Shown here piece after piece: positions 1-8,168 of a stretch of DNA of 17,246 bases. Numbering within the stretch: position 1 is the first letter of the stretch; every line of letters begins with the position of its first letter. This DNA is from UBA1189 sp045594245. Lineage in GTDB: Bacteria; Bacteroidota; Bacteroidia; Bacteroidales; Bacteroidaceae. A program made the translations under genes and the position numbers. The notes under the pieces were generated by a model, which did no database searches, was not told the DNA's origin, and saw nothing but the letters and a program-made list of their open reading frames with translations. The DNA is taken from NCBI GenBank assembly GCA_045594245.1, contig JAZNYG010000102.1:1-17246 (forward strand). Direction: 5' to 3'.

Positions 1-1944
1 CAGCTGTCCGCGTTGCTGGGGCCTGGGTATGAGGTCCGCAACTTCGGCCATTCGGGAGCCACCCTCCTGCGCCGTGGCCATCGCCCCTACATGCAGCAGC
101 AAGTCTATCACGATGCCATTGCCTTTGCACCCGACAAGGCCATCATCCACCTCGGCCTCAACGATACCGACCCACGCAACTGGCCCAACTATCGCGACGA
201 GTTCATCCCCGACTACCTCGCCCTCATCGACAGCCTGCGCAAGGCCAATCCTCGTGTCGAGGTCTACGTATGCCGCATGACTCCCATCTTCCACGGCCAC
301 GCCCGCTTCCAGTCCGGCACACGCGACTGGCATGCCCAGATACAGCACGCCATCGAGGAGGTAGCCCATCTCTCGGGAGCCCACCTCATTGACCTGCACG
401 AGCCGCTCTACCATCGCCCCGACCTCTTTGCCGATGCCCTGCACCCAAATCCCGAGGGAGCAGCCATCATCGCCCACACCGTATACAGCGCCCTCACGGG
501 CGACCATGGCGGCCTCAGCCTCCCGGCCATCTACACCTCCCACATGGTGATACAGCGCCACAAACCCTTCCTCCTTCGCGGCACCGCCAATGCCGGCAGC
601 AAGATTACTGCCCGGTTGGGCAAGGAGAAGCAGCACACCACGACTGCCGAGGATGGCCATTGGAAAGTCAGCTTCAAGCCCCTGGAGGCCAGCCACGAGC
701 CCCTCACGCTCACCGTCACTGATGGCGACACCACCCTCACACTCACCGACCTCCTTGTGGGCGAAGTGTGGCTCTGCTCGGGACAATCCAACATGGTGTT
801 CATGCTGCGCCAGTCCACCGAAGCCAAGCAACACATTACCGCCGCTGCCACCAAGCCCATACGCATCTACGACATGCGTCCCCGCGTATACACCGATGCC
901 GTAGCGTGGGACAGCGCCTCCCTTGCTGCCCTCAACCGTCTTGAGCACTACCTCCCCACCCAGTGGCAAGCCCTCGATGAGCAGAATGCCGCACAGTTCT
1001 CGGCCATAGCCTACCATTTCGGTGCCGTGCTGGCCGACTCCCTCGACATCCCCATCGGGCTCATCTGCAATGCCGTAGGTGGAGCACCCATCGAGTCGTT
1101 CACCGACCGCCACACCCTGGAGTTCCACCCCACACTCGTGGATATCCTCACCGACTGGCGCCGCAACGACCGCATTCAACCCTGGGTACGCAGCCGTGGC
1201 GGACAAAACATACAGCTCAGCACCAATCCCCTGCAGCGCCATCCCTACGAGCCCTGCTACCTCTACGAGAGCGGCATACACCCCATCGCGCCATACCCTC
1301 TGCGCGGAGTCATCTGGTATCAGGGAGAGTCGAATGCCCATAACGTAGAACTCTTTGAGACTCAATTCCCAGCCCTCGTGAGCAGTTGGCGCCGTGCCTG
1401 GAACGACGACACCCTGCCCTTCCACTTCGTGCAGCTCTCGAGCATCGCACGCCCCTCGTGGCCCCACTTCCGCGATGTACAGCGTCGTTTGGCCGAGGAG
1501 CTACCCCATTGCGAGATGGCTGTATCATCCGACCATGGCGACTCCCTCGATGTGCATCCCCGCCACAAGCGTCCCATCGGTGAGCGCCTTGCCCGCATAG
1601 CCCTGCACCACGACTACGGCTATAATGCCCTCACCCCCTCGGGTCCTGCCATCCGCAGCGCACACGCTGAGGGGCACACCCTTGTGCTCACCTTCGACCA
1701 TGCCGAGGGCATGACATCGGCCGACGGCGCAGCACTCCGCACCTTCGAGATAGCCGATGACCACGGCCTCTACTACCCTGCCGACAAGGTAGTGGTCAAG
1801 GGCAACACCATCCGCCTGCAATCCAAGCAGGTGAAGCACCCCACCCGTGCCCGCTACGGCTGGCAACCCTTCACACGAGCCAATCTTGTGAACAGCGACG
1901 GACTACCTGCCAGCACCTTCGAGGTGAGTGCGGGGAAAGAGTAG
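1..1944 (+). CDS. SGNH hydrolase / sialate O-acetylesterase two-domain esterase, 5' partial
   Basis: The frame is open from base 1, so the N-terminus, including the SGNH block I GDS serine motif, lies outside the window; 647 residues are visible. Residues 1-165 are a GDSL/SGNH domain: NFGHSGAT (14-21, block II glycine), GLND (52-55, block III Asn) and DALHPNPEG with Asp145 and His148 (block V). From about 172 a second, SASA-type sialate O-acetylesterase domain follows, with a small beta-rich linker, GQSNM (261-265, probable nucleophile Ser), WYQGES (439-444) and DVHP (517-520, Asp/His). Such didomain esterases are known in Bacteroidales, where members remove O-acetyl groups from sialic acids so that sialidases can act; xylan or other acetylated sugars are alternatives. 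A signal peptide would be expected but cannot be seen. The gene converges on the 1971-4937 gene with 26 bases between stops and no evident terminator. Esterase assignment is secure; substrate is inferred. Confidence 0.9.
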   Translation, partial: QLSALLGPGYEVRNFGHSGATLLRRGHRPYMQQQVYHDAIAFAPDKAIIHLGLNDTDPRNWPNYRDEFIPDYLALIDSLRKANPRVEVYVCRMTPIFHGHARFQSGTRDWHAQIQHAIEEVAHLSGAHLIDLHEPLYHRPDLFADALHPNPEGAAIIAHTVYSALTGDHGGLSLPAIYTSHMVIQRHKPFLLRGTANAGSKITARLGKEKQHTTTAEDGHWKVSFKPLEASHEPLTLTVTDGDTTLTLTDLLVGEVWLCSGQSNMVFMLRQSTEAKQHITAAATKPIRIYDMRPRVYTDAVAWDSASLAALNRLEHYLPTQWQALDEQNAAQFSAIAYHFGAVLADSLDIPIGLICNAVGGAPIESFTDRHTLEFHPTLVDILTDWRRNDRIQPWVRSRGGQNIQLSTNPLQRHPYEPCYLYESGIHPIAPYPLRGVIWYQGESNAHNVELFETQFPALVSSWRRAWNDDTLPFHFVQLSSIARPSWPHFRDVQRRLAEELPHCEMAVSSDHGDSLDVHPRHKRPIGERLARIALHHDYGYNALTPSGPAIRSAHAEGHTLVLTFDHAEGMTSADGAALRTFEIADDHGLYYPADKVVVKGNTIRLQSKQVKHPTRARYGWQPFTRANLVNSDGLPASTFEVSAGKE

Positions 1945-1970
1945 TGAGGCATAGATACCCCAAACGTTTC

Positions 1971-4937
1971 TTATCGCTTCTTCGGCATCACGTTCAGCTT
2001 ATAGGTCAGGTGCAGCATCACGTAGCTGGGGACGGAGTTGTGCCAAGTCTCTGTGCGGCCTTGGGCGTTGTAGCTGCTGTACACGTTGGAGAGTTGGTGC
2101 AGCAGGTCATAACCTTCGAGCTGGAGCAGCACACGGCTTTTGAATAGAGGTTGGGTGAGCGAGGTGTTCCATACGAGGTCATCGGTGTTCATTGAACTGT
2201 CGCCGTAGCCGCGGCGCGAAAACATCTTCAGGTCGGTGGCAAGCTGCATGCCGAACGGTAAGCGGTATTCACACGTGAGTCCATAGTTGAAGTCCCAAGT
2301 ATGGATAGTCTGAAAGTTTTGGCGATGGCTGTCAACGATGCGGTACTGTACGGTACCGTTGGCACCGAGTTTGAAATCTTCCCATTGGAAAGCAAGTCGG
2401 GTATATTCCTTCAGCCACCAGTTGTTCACCTTGCTCAGACGTTCGTTGCCTGTGGCGCCTTCGGTGGATGCGATGTCCACGTTGCGGTGGTAGCTGAAGT
2501 TGGTACGTGTTTGCCAGTGCCAATGACGCTGTTCGTCAAGGTCGCGGCTAAAGTTAAAGTATCCGCTTGTACTCCAGTTGCCGTTGACATTTTCCGGGCG
2601 ATAGGTGCGCACACCAGTCTCTGTATTATAGGTATAGCCGTTGGCGATGCTGTTTTGACGTATCCAACTGGTGGTACCCACGGCAAGGTTCTGGTTGTGG
2701 TCGCGGTTGCGGATGCTGTAGTCGAGCACAAACTCGTGAGAGATGGCAGGCTTGAGTCCATTGTTTCCTATATATATGTTGAGCGGGTCAAGGTCGTTGC
2801 GCACATCCACGAAGTGCCCCAGTCCTGGCAGGTTGTAGCTCATTCCATACTTGGCATAGTAGCGTCGGTCAAAGTTGTGGCTGCGGCGGGTAAACTCCAC
2901 AAAGGGTGTGGGGATGATGTTGTGGCGACGTACGAGGGTGTCGGTCAAGGGACTTTTATGACGGTAGCTCCGGTTCTCTATGTGCAGGGGCAGGTCTACA
3001 CAAAACCACGTGGACTCGCCGTCGCCCTCCTTATTATAGAAGATGCGCGTGCCAGGCACATACTTGGTACGGTTGAAGGTGGTCTCCCGTGTGTTGTTCA
3101 TATCCATCGTCAGCAGTATGGAGTCACGTGCAGAGGGCAATTCGTAGATGTCGTGCTCCGACTCGGCTCCCCATCCATCAAGACGGTCGAGACGGAAGAT
3201 GCCGGTGTTGTCATAGTTGTATGCGCGGTGCAGTTTCACGTAGCCCTGATAGTTCCAGCGATTGAGAGCATGGATGCTGTATTTGGCTTCTGCATCGATG
3301 ATGAGGTCACGCTTTCCACCTTCAGTGTACTCGTTGCGGAAGTCACGGCTCGTGGCCATCGTCTCATTGTCGCGGATGTTGCGATTCTTGTAGTTGTTCC
3401 AGTTGTATCGGGTGTTGGCATAGATGTCTATGTCATCGCCCCACGGCAACTTCTTGCCGAAGTTGACATCGAATCCGGTTTGATAGTACTCTCCTCCCTC
3501 CCAAAGGTTCTTCCTTGAACGGGTGACGAGCATATTGCTAAGTGAGGCCGTGCGTATGGCAGAGTATACCGAGTCGAGAATCTGCGGTGTGGAGCCATAG
3601 CTGCCCGGGTTGTCCGAGAATTGTGCGTGGCGTTGCTCTATCCATCCATCGGAATTGGTGTAATGAAATGTCGTCGTTGCACGCAGCCAGAAGGGCTTCT
3701 TCCAAGTGAATGTGTTGCCTGCCCCTATTTGGAACGACTGCCGGCGGTCTAACTTGTCGGTGCGACTGAAGATGTTGCCCGTATTCAAGAAACTCTCTTG
3801 TGCGCTGTGTGATTGCATTGTCCCGTCAACCAATCCGACCTCCATCATTGCCTGCTCTTGCCACACCTTATCGGGGTGCTCGGCGTGCAGACTCATACCA
3901 ATCACTTTCAGGTCAATTTCTCCATCGTTGAGCTTCGTGGGGTCCCACTCCCCTTCGTTCCCTGGCGAGCGGGCTTCGTTCACGTTGTTCAGTTTCGCAT
4001 ATAGGGCGAGGCGAGTGTTGGTGGTGAAGCGCAGCCCAAACAAGCGTCCCTTGTAGCGCTCCTCCGTGCCGCCTCCGAGCGAGGCGTTGGCGATGTAGCC
4101 GGTAGAGTATTCACGCTTGAGCTTCACATCCATCACCAGTTCCTTCTGCTCCACATCGATGCCCAGCCATTCGCTCTTCTCGGTCGACTTCTCATACACC
4201 TCCACGTTCTGCACCATATAGTTGGGCAGGTTGTCGAGCATCACCCGATTGTCGCCCTTGAAGAAGTCCTTGCCATTGAGTGTGAGGTTATCAATCTTGC
4301 GTCCGTTGACGAATATCTGTCCGTCGTCCTTCAGCTCCACGCCCGGCAGCTGCTTGATAAGCGCGTCGAGCATACTCCCCTCGGGCATGTTGAAGGCATC
4401 GGCATTGAACACCACCGTGTCGCCCTTGTATACGAGCTTCACTTGCGTGGCCTTTACCACTACCTCATCGAGGAAATGCTCAAAGTTGGTCTGCTCCTCT
4501 TTTATACGCATATTGTGCCACTCGGCATCGAAATAGGTGTTGCGTCCAATGTACTTCACCTCGTGGTCTACGTAGCAGTCCTCATACTCGGGGTGCTGCG
4601 CCAGAATGATATATCGGGCCGGCTCGGCAGGGATGGTGAACTTATACGTAGCATCCACCTTCATTCGGTCGCCATTGTTTCGCCACGTGCGCAGTGTATC
4701 TATCACCACGCTGTCGGCAGTCATCAGCGTAATCTTTGCGTCGAGCACGCCTTGCAGGGTGAGCGAGTTGCGCACGTGTCCCCACAGCGAGATGGTGCGT
4801 CCCTTCTTGGGCTTCGGGTTGGCCTTGGCCTTCATAGCCGTTTCTACCTCTGTTGTCTCTGTCGGTTCAAACCCTTTGACTGCTCCTGTGCCTAGCACCA
4901 ATGCTGCAAGCACCGCAATAAACTTAATCTTTGTCAT
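1971..4937 (-). CDS. Outer-membrane beta-barrel protein, TonB-dependent receptor-like (paralogue 1)
   Basis: 988 residues. Residues 1-22 form a signal peptide (MTKIKFIAVLAALVLG...). Residues about 48-145 resemble the carboxypeptidase-regulatory-like Ig domain found before Bacteroidota receptors. A plug-like domain follows (about 158-265), with KGDTVVFNADAF (171-182) and EGSMLDALIKQLPG (186-199) then DGQIFVNGR. The remaining ~700 residues are rich in aromatic, alternating strands typical of a 22-strand barrel. The C-terminus ends in a basic KKR tail, not the usual aromatic residue. It is clearly paralogous to the 5020-7935 protein: the plug motif and the final GQGRTE-W-NS-P-YVML segment match. 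No SusD partner is next to it, so it is not a classical SusC/D glycan importer. The ligand is unknown. ATG at 4937 fits the signal peptide and lies about 25 bases after the predicted start from an ECF-type promoter (4969-4994), which suggests control by the ECF sigma factor at 11945-12448. Confidence 0.88.
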   Translation of the reverse strand: MTKIKFIAVLAALVLGTGAVKGFEPTETTEVETAMKAKANPKPKKGRTISLWGHVRNSLTLQGVLDAKITLMTADSVVIDTLRTWRNNGDRMKVDATYKFTIPAEPARYIILAQHPEYEDCYVDHEVKYIGRNTYFDAEWHNMRIKEEQTNFEHFLDEVVVKATQVKLVYKGDTVVFNADAFNMPEGSMLDALIKQLPGVELKDDGQIFVNGRKIDNLTLNGKDFFKGDNRVMLDNLPNYMVQNVEVYEKSTEKSEWLGIDVEQKELVMDVKLKREYSTGYIANASLGGGTEERYKGRLFGLRFTTNTRLALYAKLNNVNEARSPGNEGEWDPTKLNDGEIDLKVIGMSLHAEHPDKVWQEQAMMEVGLVDGTMQSHSAQESFLNTGNIFSRTDKLDRRQSFQIGAGNTFTWKKPFWLRATTTFHYTNSDGWIEQRHAQFSDNPGSYGSTPQILDSVYSAIRTASLSNMLVTRSRKNLWEGGEYYQTGFDVNFGKKLPWGDDIDIYANTRYNWNNYKNRNIRDNETMATSRDFRNEYTEGGKRDLIIDAEAKYSIHALNRWNYQGYVKLHRAYNYDNTGIFRLDRLDGWGAESEHDIYELPSARDSILLTMDMNNTRETTFNRTKYVPGTRIFYNKEGDGESTWFCVDLPLHIENRSYRHKSPLTDTLVRRHNIIPTPFVEFTRRSHNFDRRYYAKYGMSYNLPGLGHFVDVRNDLDPLNIYIGNNGLKPAISHEFVLDYSIRNRDHNQNLAVGTTSWIRQNSIANGYTYNTETGVRTYRPENVNGNWSTSGYFNFSRDLDEQRHWHWQTRTNFSYHRNVDIASTEGATGNERLSKVNNWWLKEYTRLAFQWEDFKLGANGTVQYRIVDSHRQNFQTIHTWDFNYGLTCEYRLPFGMQLATDLKMFSRRGYGDSSMNTDDLVWNTSLTQPLFKSRVLLQLEGYDLLHQLSNVYSSYNAQGRTETWHNSVPSYVMLHLTYKLNVMPKKR

Positions 4938-4960
4938 GTTCGTTTCGGTTATTGTTTTCT

Positions 4961-4994
4961 GCCCTAAATACGAACATGGTTAAGATTTGTTACA
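4961..4994 (-). promoter_or_regulatory. Candidate ECF-sigma promoter of the 1971-4937 barrel gene
   Basis: On the minus strand TGTAACAAATC (4994-4984) is followed by CGTATTTAGGGC (4972-4961); the gap between TGTAAC and CGTA is 16 bases. An AAC-containing -35 with a CGT-type -10 is the usual form of ECF promoters. The same arrangement with the same spacer, plus matching flanks, lies before the ECF sigma gene at 12523-12548. The start codon at 4937 lies about 25 bases after the expected transcription start. Which sigma factor uses it is inferred. Confidence 0.65.
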
Positions 4995-5019
4995 GATGGT
5001 GAAAGAAAAAACGATTGCG

Positions 5020-7935
5020 CTACCTCCTCTTCGGATGCTCATGCAGCTTGTAGCTCACCTTCAGCATCACGTAGCGCGGTATACTGTTGGTCCATACCTC
5101 GGTGCGGCCTTGTCCGTTCACGCTGTAATTGATGGTGCTGAGATTGCCCAGAATGTCAAAGCCATCGAGGGTGAAGAGCAGGTTGCCCTTCATGGCACTC
5201 TTCGTCAGGCGGGCGTTCCATACCAGTTCGCTCGTGTTCATGTTGGCATCGGCATAGCCACGGCGGGTATACATCGTGATGTCGGTGCTCAGTTGCATCT
5301 TATAAGGGAGATTCACCAGTCCAGTCAAGCCGTAGTTGAAATTATAAGCATTGATTTCGTTGAAGTCGGCCCTCTCCGATGTGGCATGAGTGGTGCTTGC
5401 TCTCACCTTGGCTCCTATGCGGTGTTCGCCCAAGCGGTAGTTGAGCGTCAAGGTTTCGCGTGCCCATAAGTTGTGCACGATACGCTTGGTGGCTACCTCG
5501 GCACCGTTGATGCCCACGAGGTCGGCATTGTCCGAGTAGTCTATCTGCATATTGCTCTGTAGGGTCAGCTTACGCTGGCGGTCGAGCGGCAAGGTGTAGT
5601 TGCCCGCGAAAGCCAGCTTCCAGTTGCCGTTCACATTATCGGGCGTGGTAGTGCGCACGCCTGTGCTCTTGTCGTAGATATAGCCCATAGCCACGGCATT
5701 GCGAACGTGTGTGTATTGCAACGAGGCGTTAAGCATCTTGCCCGTGCCACTGAGCCACTGGTCGGCCTGATACTCGAGTCGGACGCGATGTGTATGTGTA
5801 TTCTTCAGATTGGGGTTTCCTCTGCGGATATTCAGCGGGTCGGAGTCGAATGTGTGGTCAAGCAGGTTCATCAGCGAAGGGGCAGTGGGATTCATACCAT
5901 ATTCGAAGCGAACTTTATGCTTCATGCTGTCCAATGAGAGCTGGGCGTGCATGCTGGGGTTAAACATCACCTCATTCCGGGTGAGGTTTACCGACTGACT
6001 GCCTCCATAGTCCAGGCTGCGTGACTGGATGTTGACACGAGGGAAGAAGGCCACCTCTTCGGTTCGGCTTTGGTTGCCTATACGCTTGGTCCTGCTCCAT
6101 CGCACTTGCAGCCTGGCAGTATGTATCGTACTCCGTTCGGTGGAGATATAGCTGTTGTCGGTGTCAAGCACACTCATCATAGCATCCTGCATGGAGGGCA
6201 ATGTACCTAACGGATAGTCTTCGATGGAGGTCCACTCCTCCAGCTGGTCGAGACGATAAAGGTGGTTGGTGGTAGTGGTCGTCTGATGGCTGACCATATA
6301 CCTGGGGTTGATGAACCACATACCGTCTTGTTCCGATTCGTAGAATTGTATTCTATGATAGTAGTTGGCCTCACCGTTAAAGCCGTATCCCTTGTAGGGC
6401 ATATCGAAATAGCGGTCGCGCACATCGGCTGTGGCCGTAGGGTATTCGAGGATATATTTGTCGAACTGGCGGTTTTTTCTGTCATTATAGGAGGCGGTCG
6501 CCGTGATGTTCACTGCATCATCGGTATGCGGAATCTCGAAATGGAAGAAGCCTTGAAGCTGTCCGTTCAGATTGCTTCCTGTGCTCTTTTGTGCTTGGTT
6601 CAAGCGATTGACAAACGGTCGCATAGGACTGACATCACCATTCAGCAGGCTGTCAAGGAGCTCTGGACTCTGCAGATAGTTGTCCAGAAATGCCGCATTG
6701 GCATTATTGTACAAGCTGTTGGATTGGCTGTAATTGATACTTGGAGAGACATAGCTGTCAATATAGCTATTATATCTGTTGTCACTACCAGAGAACTGCC
6801 ACTTGTGCCATGTGCTGATACTGAAGTTCTCGATGTCTTGGCTGTTGCGTCCATAGCCGTAGACATCGCCATCGGGAAGGAACGTGGTAGAGGAGGAGGT
6901 GCGGCGAATGTCCTTGTCGGTATGTGTGACGAATACGTTGCCTTGTAGCTTGTGTGACCTCTTCTGACCGTTTACCATATAATCAAGTCCGCCTGTCTGG
7001 CTCTCCATCAGTCCGCCCGAAAGGTCCGAGGGTTGCCAGTTACCGTTCTGTCCAGGCTTGCGGTTGTCGTTCAGGTTGTTCAGGTTGGCAAAGGCACTCA
7101 CGCGTGAGAGGTCGCTGAAGCGCAATGCAAAGGCGCGGCCTGCATAGCGTTCCTTGGTACCTCCACCAAGCTCGGTGTTGGCCAGCCAGCCCACATTGTA
7201 TTCACGCTTGAGCTTCACGTCCATCACGTAGTTCCCTTCGTCCACCTTATAGCCCAGCCGCCTGCTTTCTTCGCTTTCTTTTTCATATACGTTCAGGCTC
7301 TTCACCGTATAGGCCGGTAGGTTCTGTAGCATTATCTCTTGCTTCCCGTTGAAGAACTCCTCCCCATTGAGCAGGAGACTCTCCACGAATCGCCCGTTCA
7401 CATAGATCTGTCCGTCCTCATTGATTTCCGCTCCAGGCAACTGCTCTATCAGCGCGTCCAGCATAGAGCCTTCGGCTATTTGGAAGGCCGTGGCATCGTA
7501 GATGAGGGTATCGCCCTTGTGGTAGAACTGCACTTTGGAGGTGACTATCTCTACTTCGTCCAGCGTAATGCCTTTCTCGGCCATAGTCAGTCGGCGCATA
7601 GGTACATTGCCAATCTCAATAGTACGCTCGCGCTTGCGCAATGCCAGTGTCAGATTTTTGTATGTGGTCTCGTAGTCGGGATGTGACAAACGGAGAATAT
7701 ACTCTTTCTGGGTGCCATCGACGATGAAGAAGAACCCAGTACTCCGCTTAACATCCAAGGTATCCACATCGATTACTGTGCTGTCTGGAAGTAAAAGTTC
7801 TGTCACCGCTCCGTCAACAAGTGAGAAAGTAAATGAGTTAATGGGAGCTCCCCAGAAGGCCCAACCATTGCGAATGTCAGCGTAACTTGATAGTGCCAAT
7901 ACTCCCAGAATTAGCGTGTAGAGTGTTCTTTTCAT
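5020..7935 (-). CDS. Outer-membrane beta-barrel protein, TonB-dependent receptor-like (paralogue 2)
   Basis: 971 residues from the ATG at 7935. This start gives an immediate signal peptide (MKRTLYTLILGVLALSSYA, then DIRNG); an ATG at 7959 would put eight extra residues in front of it. Residues about 25-115 form a small beta-rich domain. The plug-like domain carries GDTLIYDATAF (141-151), EGSMLDALIEQLPG (155-168) and DGQIYVNGR. A long barrel of aromatic alternating strands runs to the end, finishing YKLHEHPKRR. It is the tandem paralogue of the 1971-4937 gene, with the same overall layout and length, and also lacks a SusD neighbour. The intergenic gap to the next gene is 82 bases and holds a separate promoter, so the two need not be one operon. 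Upstream lies the terminator of the 8169-9440 regulator, so this gene should start its own transcript. No clean promoter was found. The ligand is unknown. Confidence 0.87.
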   Translation of the reverse strand: MKRTLYTLILGVLALSSYADIRNGWAFWGAPINSFTFSLVDGAVTELLLPDSTVIDVDTLDVKRSTGFFFIVDGTQKEYILRLSHPDYETTYKNLTLALRKRERTIEIGNVPMRRLTMAEKGITLDEVEIVTSKVQFYHKGDTLIYDATAFQIAEGSMLDALIEQLPGAEINEDGQIYVNGRFVESLLLNGEEFFNGKQEIMLQNLPAYTVKSLNVYEKESEESRRLGYKVDEGNYVMDVKLKREYNVGWLANTELGGGTKERYAGRAFALRFSDLSRVSAFANLNNLNDNRKPGQNGNWQPSDLSGGLMESQTGGLDYMVNGQKRSHKLQGNVFVTHTDKDIRRTSSSTTFLPDGDVYGYGRNSQDIENFSISTWHKWQFSGSDNRYNSYIDSYVSPSINYSQSNSLYNNANAAFLDNYLQSPELLDSLLNGDVSPMRPFVNRLNQAQKSTGSNLNGQLQGFFHFEIPHTDDAVNITATASYNDRKNRQFDKYILEYPTATADVRDRYFDMPYKGYGFNGEANYYHRIQFYESEQDGMWFINPRYMVSHQTTTTTNHLYRLDQLEEWTSIEDYPLGTLPSMQDAMMSVLDTDNSYISTERSTIHTARLQVRWSRTKRIGNQSRTEEVAFFPRVNIQSRSLDYGGSQSVNLTRNEVMFNPSMHAQLSLDSMKHKVRFEYGMNPTAPSLMNLLDHTFDSDPLNIRRGNPNLKNTHTHRVRLEYQADQWLSGTGKMLNASLQYTHVRNAVAMGYIYDKSTGVRTTTPDNVNGNWKLAFAGNYTLPLDRQRKLTLQSNMQIDYSDNADLVGINGAEVATKRIVHNLWARETLTLNYRLGEHRIGAKVRASTTHATSERADFNEINAYNFNYGLTGLVNLPYKMQLSTDITMYTRRGYADANMNTSELVWNARLTKSAMKGNLLFTLDGFDILGNLSTINYSVNGQGRTEVWTNSIPRYVMLKVSYKLHEHPKRR

Positions 7936-7995
7936 AAGTGTTTTTATTATGGTTTGCATTCGTTAGACGTAACTCATCACCTGAAAAGTTGCAGC

Positions 7996-8061
7996 GAGCA
8001 AAAAAAATTCCCCATAGCGCTGGTACAAGCATCAAAACCGCGCTATGGGGTACTTTTGCTC
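7996..8061 (-). terminator. Intrinsic terminator of the TPR/HTH regulator gene
   Basis: A perfect 11-bp stem, CCCCATAGCGC (8010-8020) with GCGCTATGGGG (8040-8050), encloses a 19-base loop. Outer arms GAGCAAAA (7996-8003) and TTTTGCTC (8054-8061) can extend it. On the minus strand the stem is followed by AA and then eight T (8007-8000), as in a rho-independent terminator. It lies about 120 bases after the stop codon at 8169 and separates the regulator from the barrel gene starting at 7935. Confidence 0.85.
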
Positions 8062-8117
8062 AAGCAACGATTTCTGCGGCAAAGGAACACAAATCGGTGC
8101 AGGGTGGCAAATTATTG

Positions 8118-8161
8118 CTGTGACAAATGCGTGACGGGGTTGTGACAAATGCGTGACAAGG
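8118..8161. repeat. Four tandem 11-bp repeats (GYGTGACAAAT type) after the regulator gene
   Basis: Consecutive 11-base units read CTGTGACAAAT, GCGTGACGGGG, TTGTGACAAAT and GCGTGACAAGG. They end 8 bases before the regulator's stop codon on the minus strand, so they lie in its 3' untranslated region, before the terminator and about 180-230 bases upstream of the barrel gene start at 7935. The same unit forms the array at 9505-9559. An 11-bp period is close to one helical turn, which suits side-by-side protein binding; this function is inferred. Confidence 0.75.
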
Positions 8162-8168
8162 CGTAGCC

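Noticed and set aside
1945..1970. Bidirectional terminator between the convergent esterase and barrel genes
   Set aside because: No stem of useful length and no T tract could be found in the 26-base gap.
2301..3518. 405-residue open frame antisense to the first barrel gene
   Set aside because: It lies wholly inside a well-supported gene on the other strand, has no recognisable domain, and long antisense frames are common in such GC-balanced coding sequence.
1971..7935. SusC/SusD polysaccharide utilisation pair
   Set aside because: Both proteins are barrels of the same type; no SusD-like lipoprotein is adjacent. The lipoprotein at 10064-11053 shows no TPR-type SusD features.
7960..7996. A third ECF-type promoter before the second barrel gene (minus strand TGCAAC ... 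CGTCTAACG)
   Set aside because: The spacer is 18 bases in place of 16, and neither the AAATC extension nor the AGGG flank is present, so it does not match the other two sites well enough.
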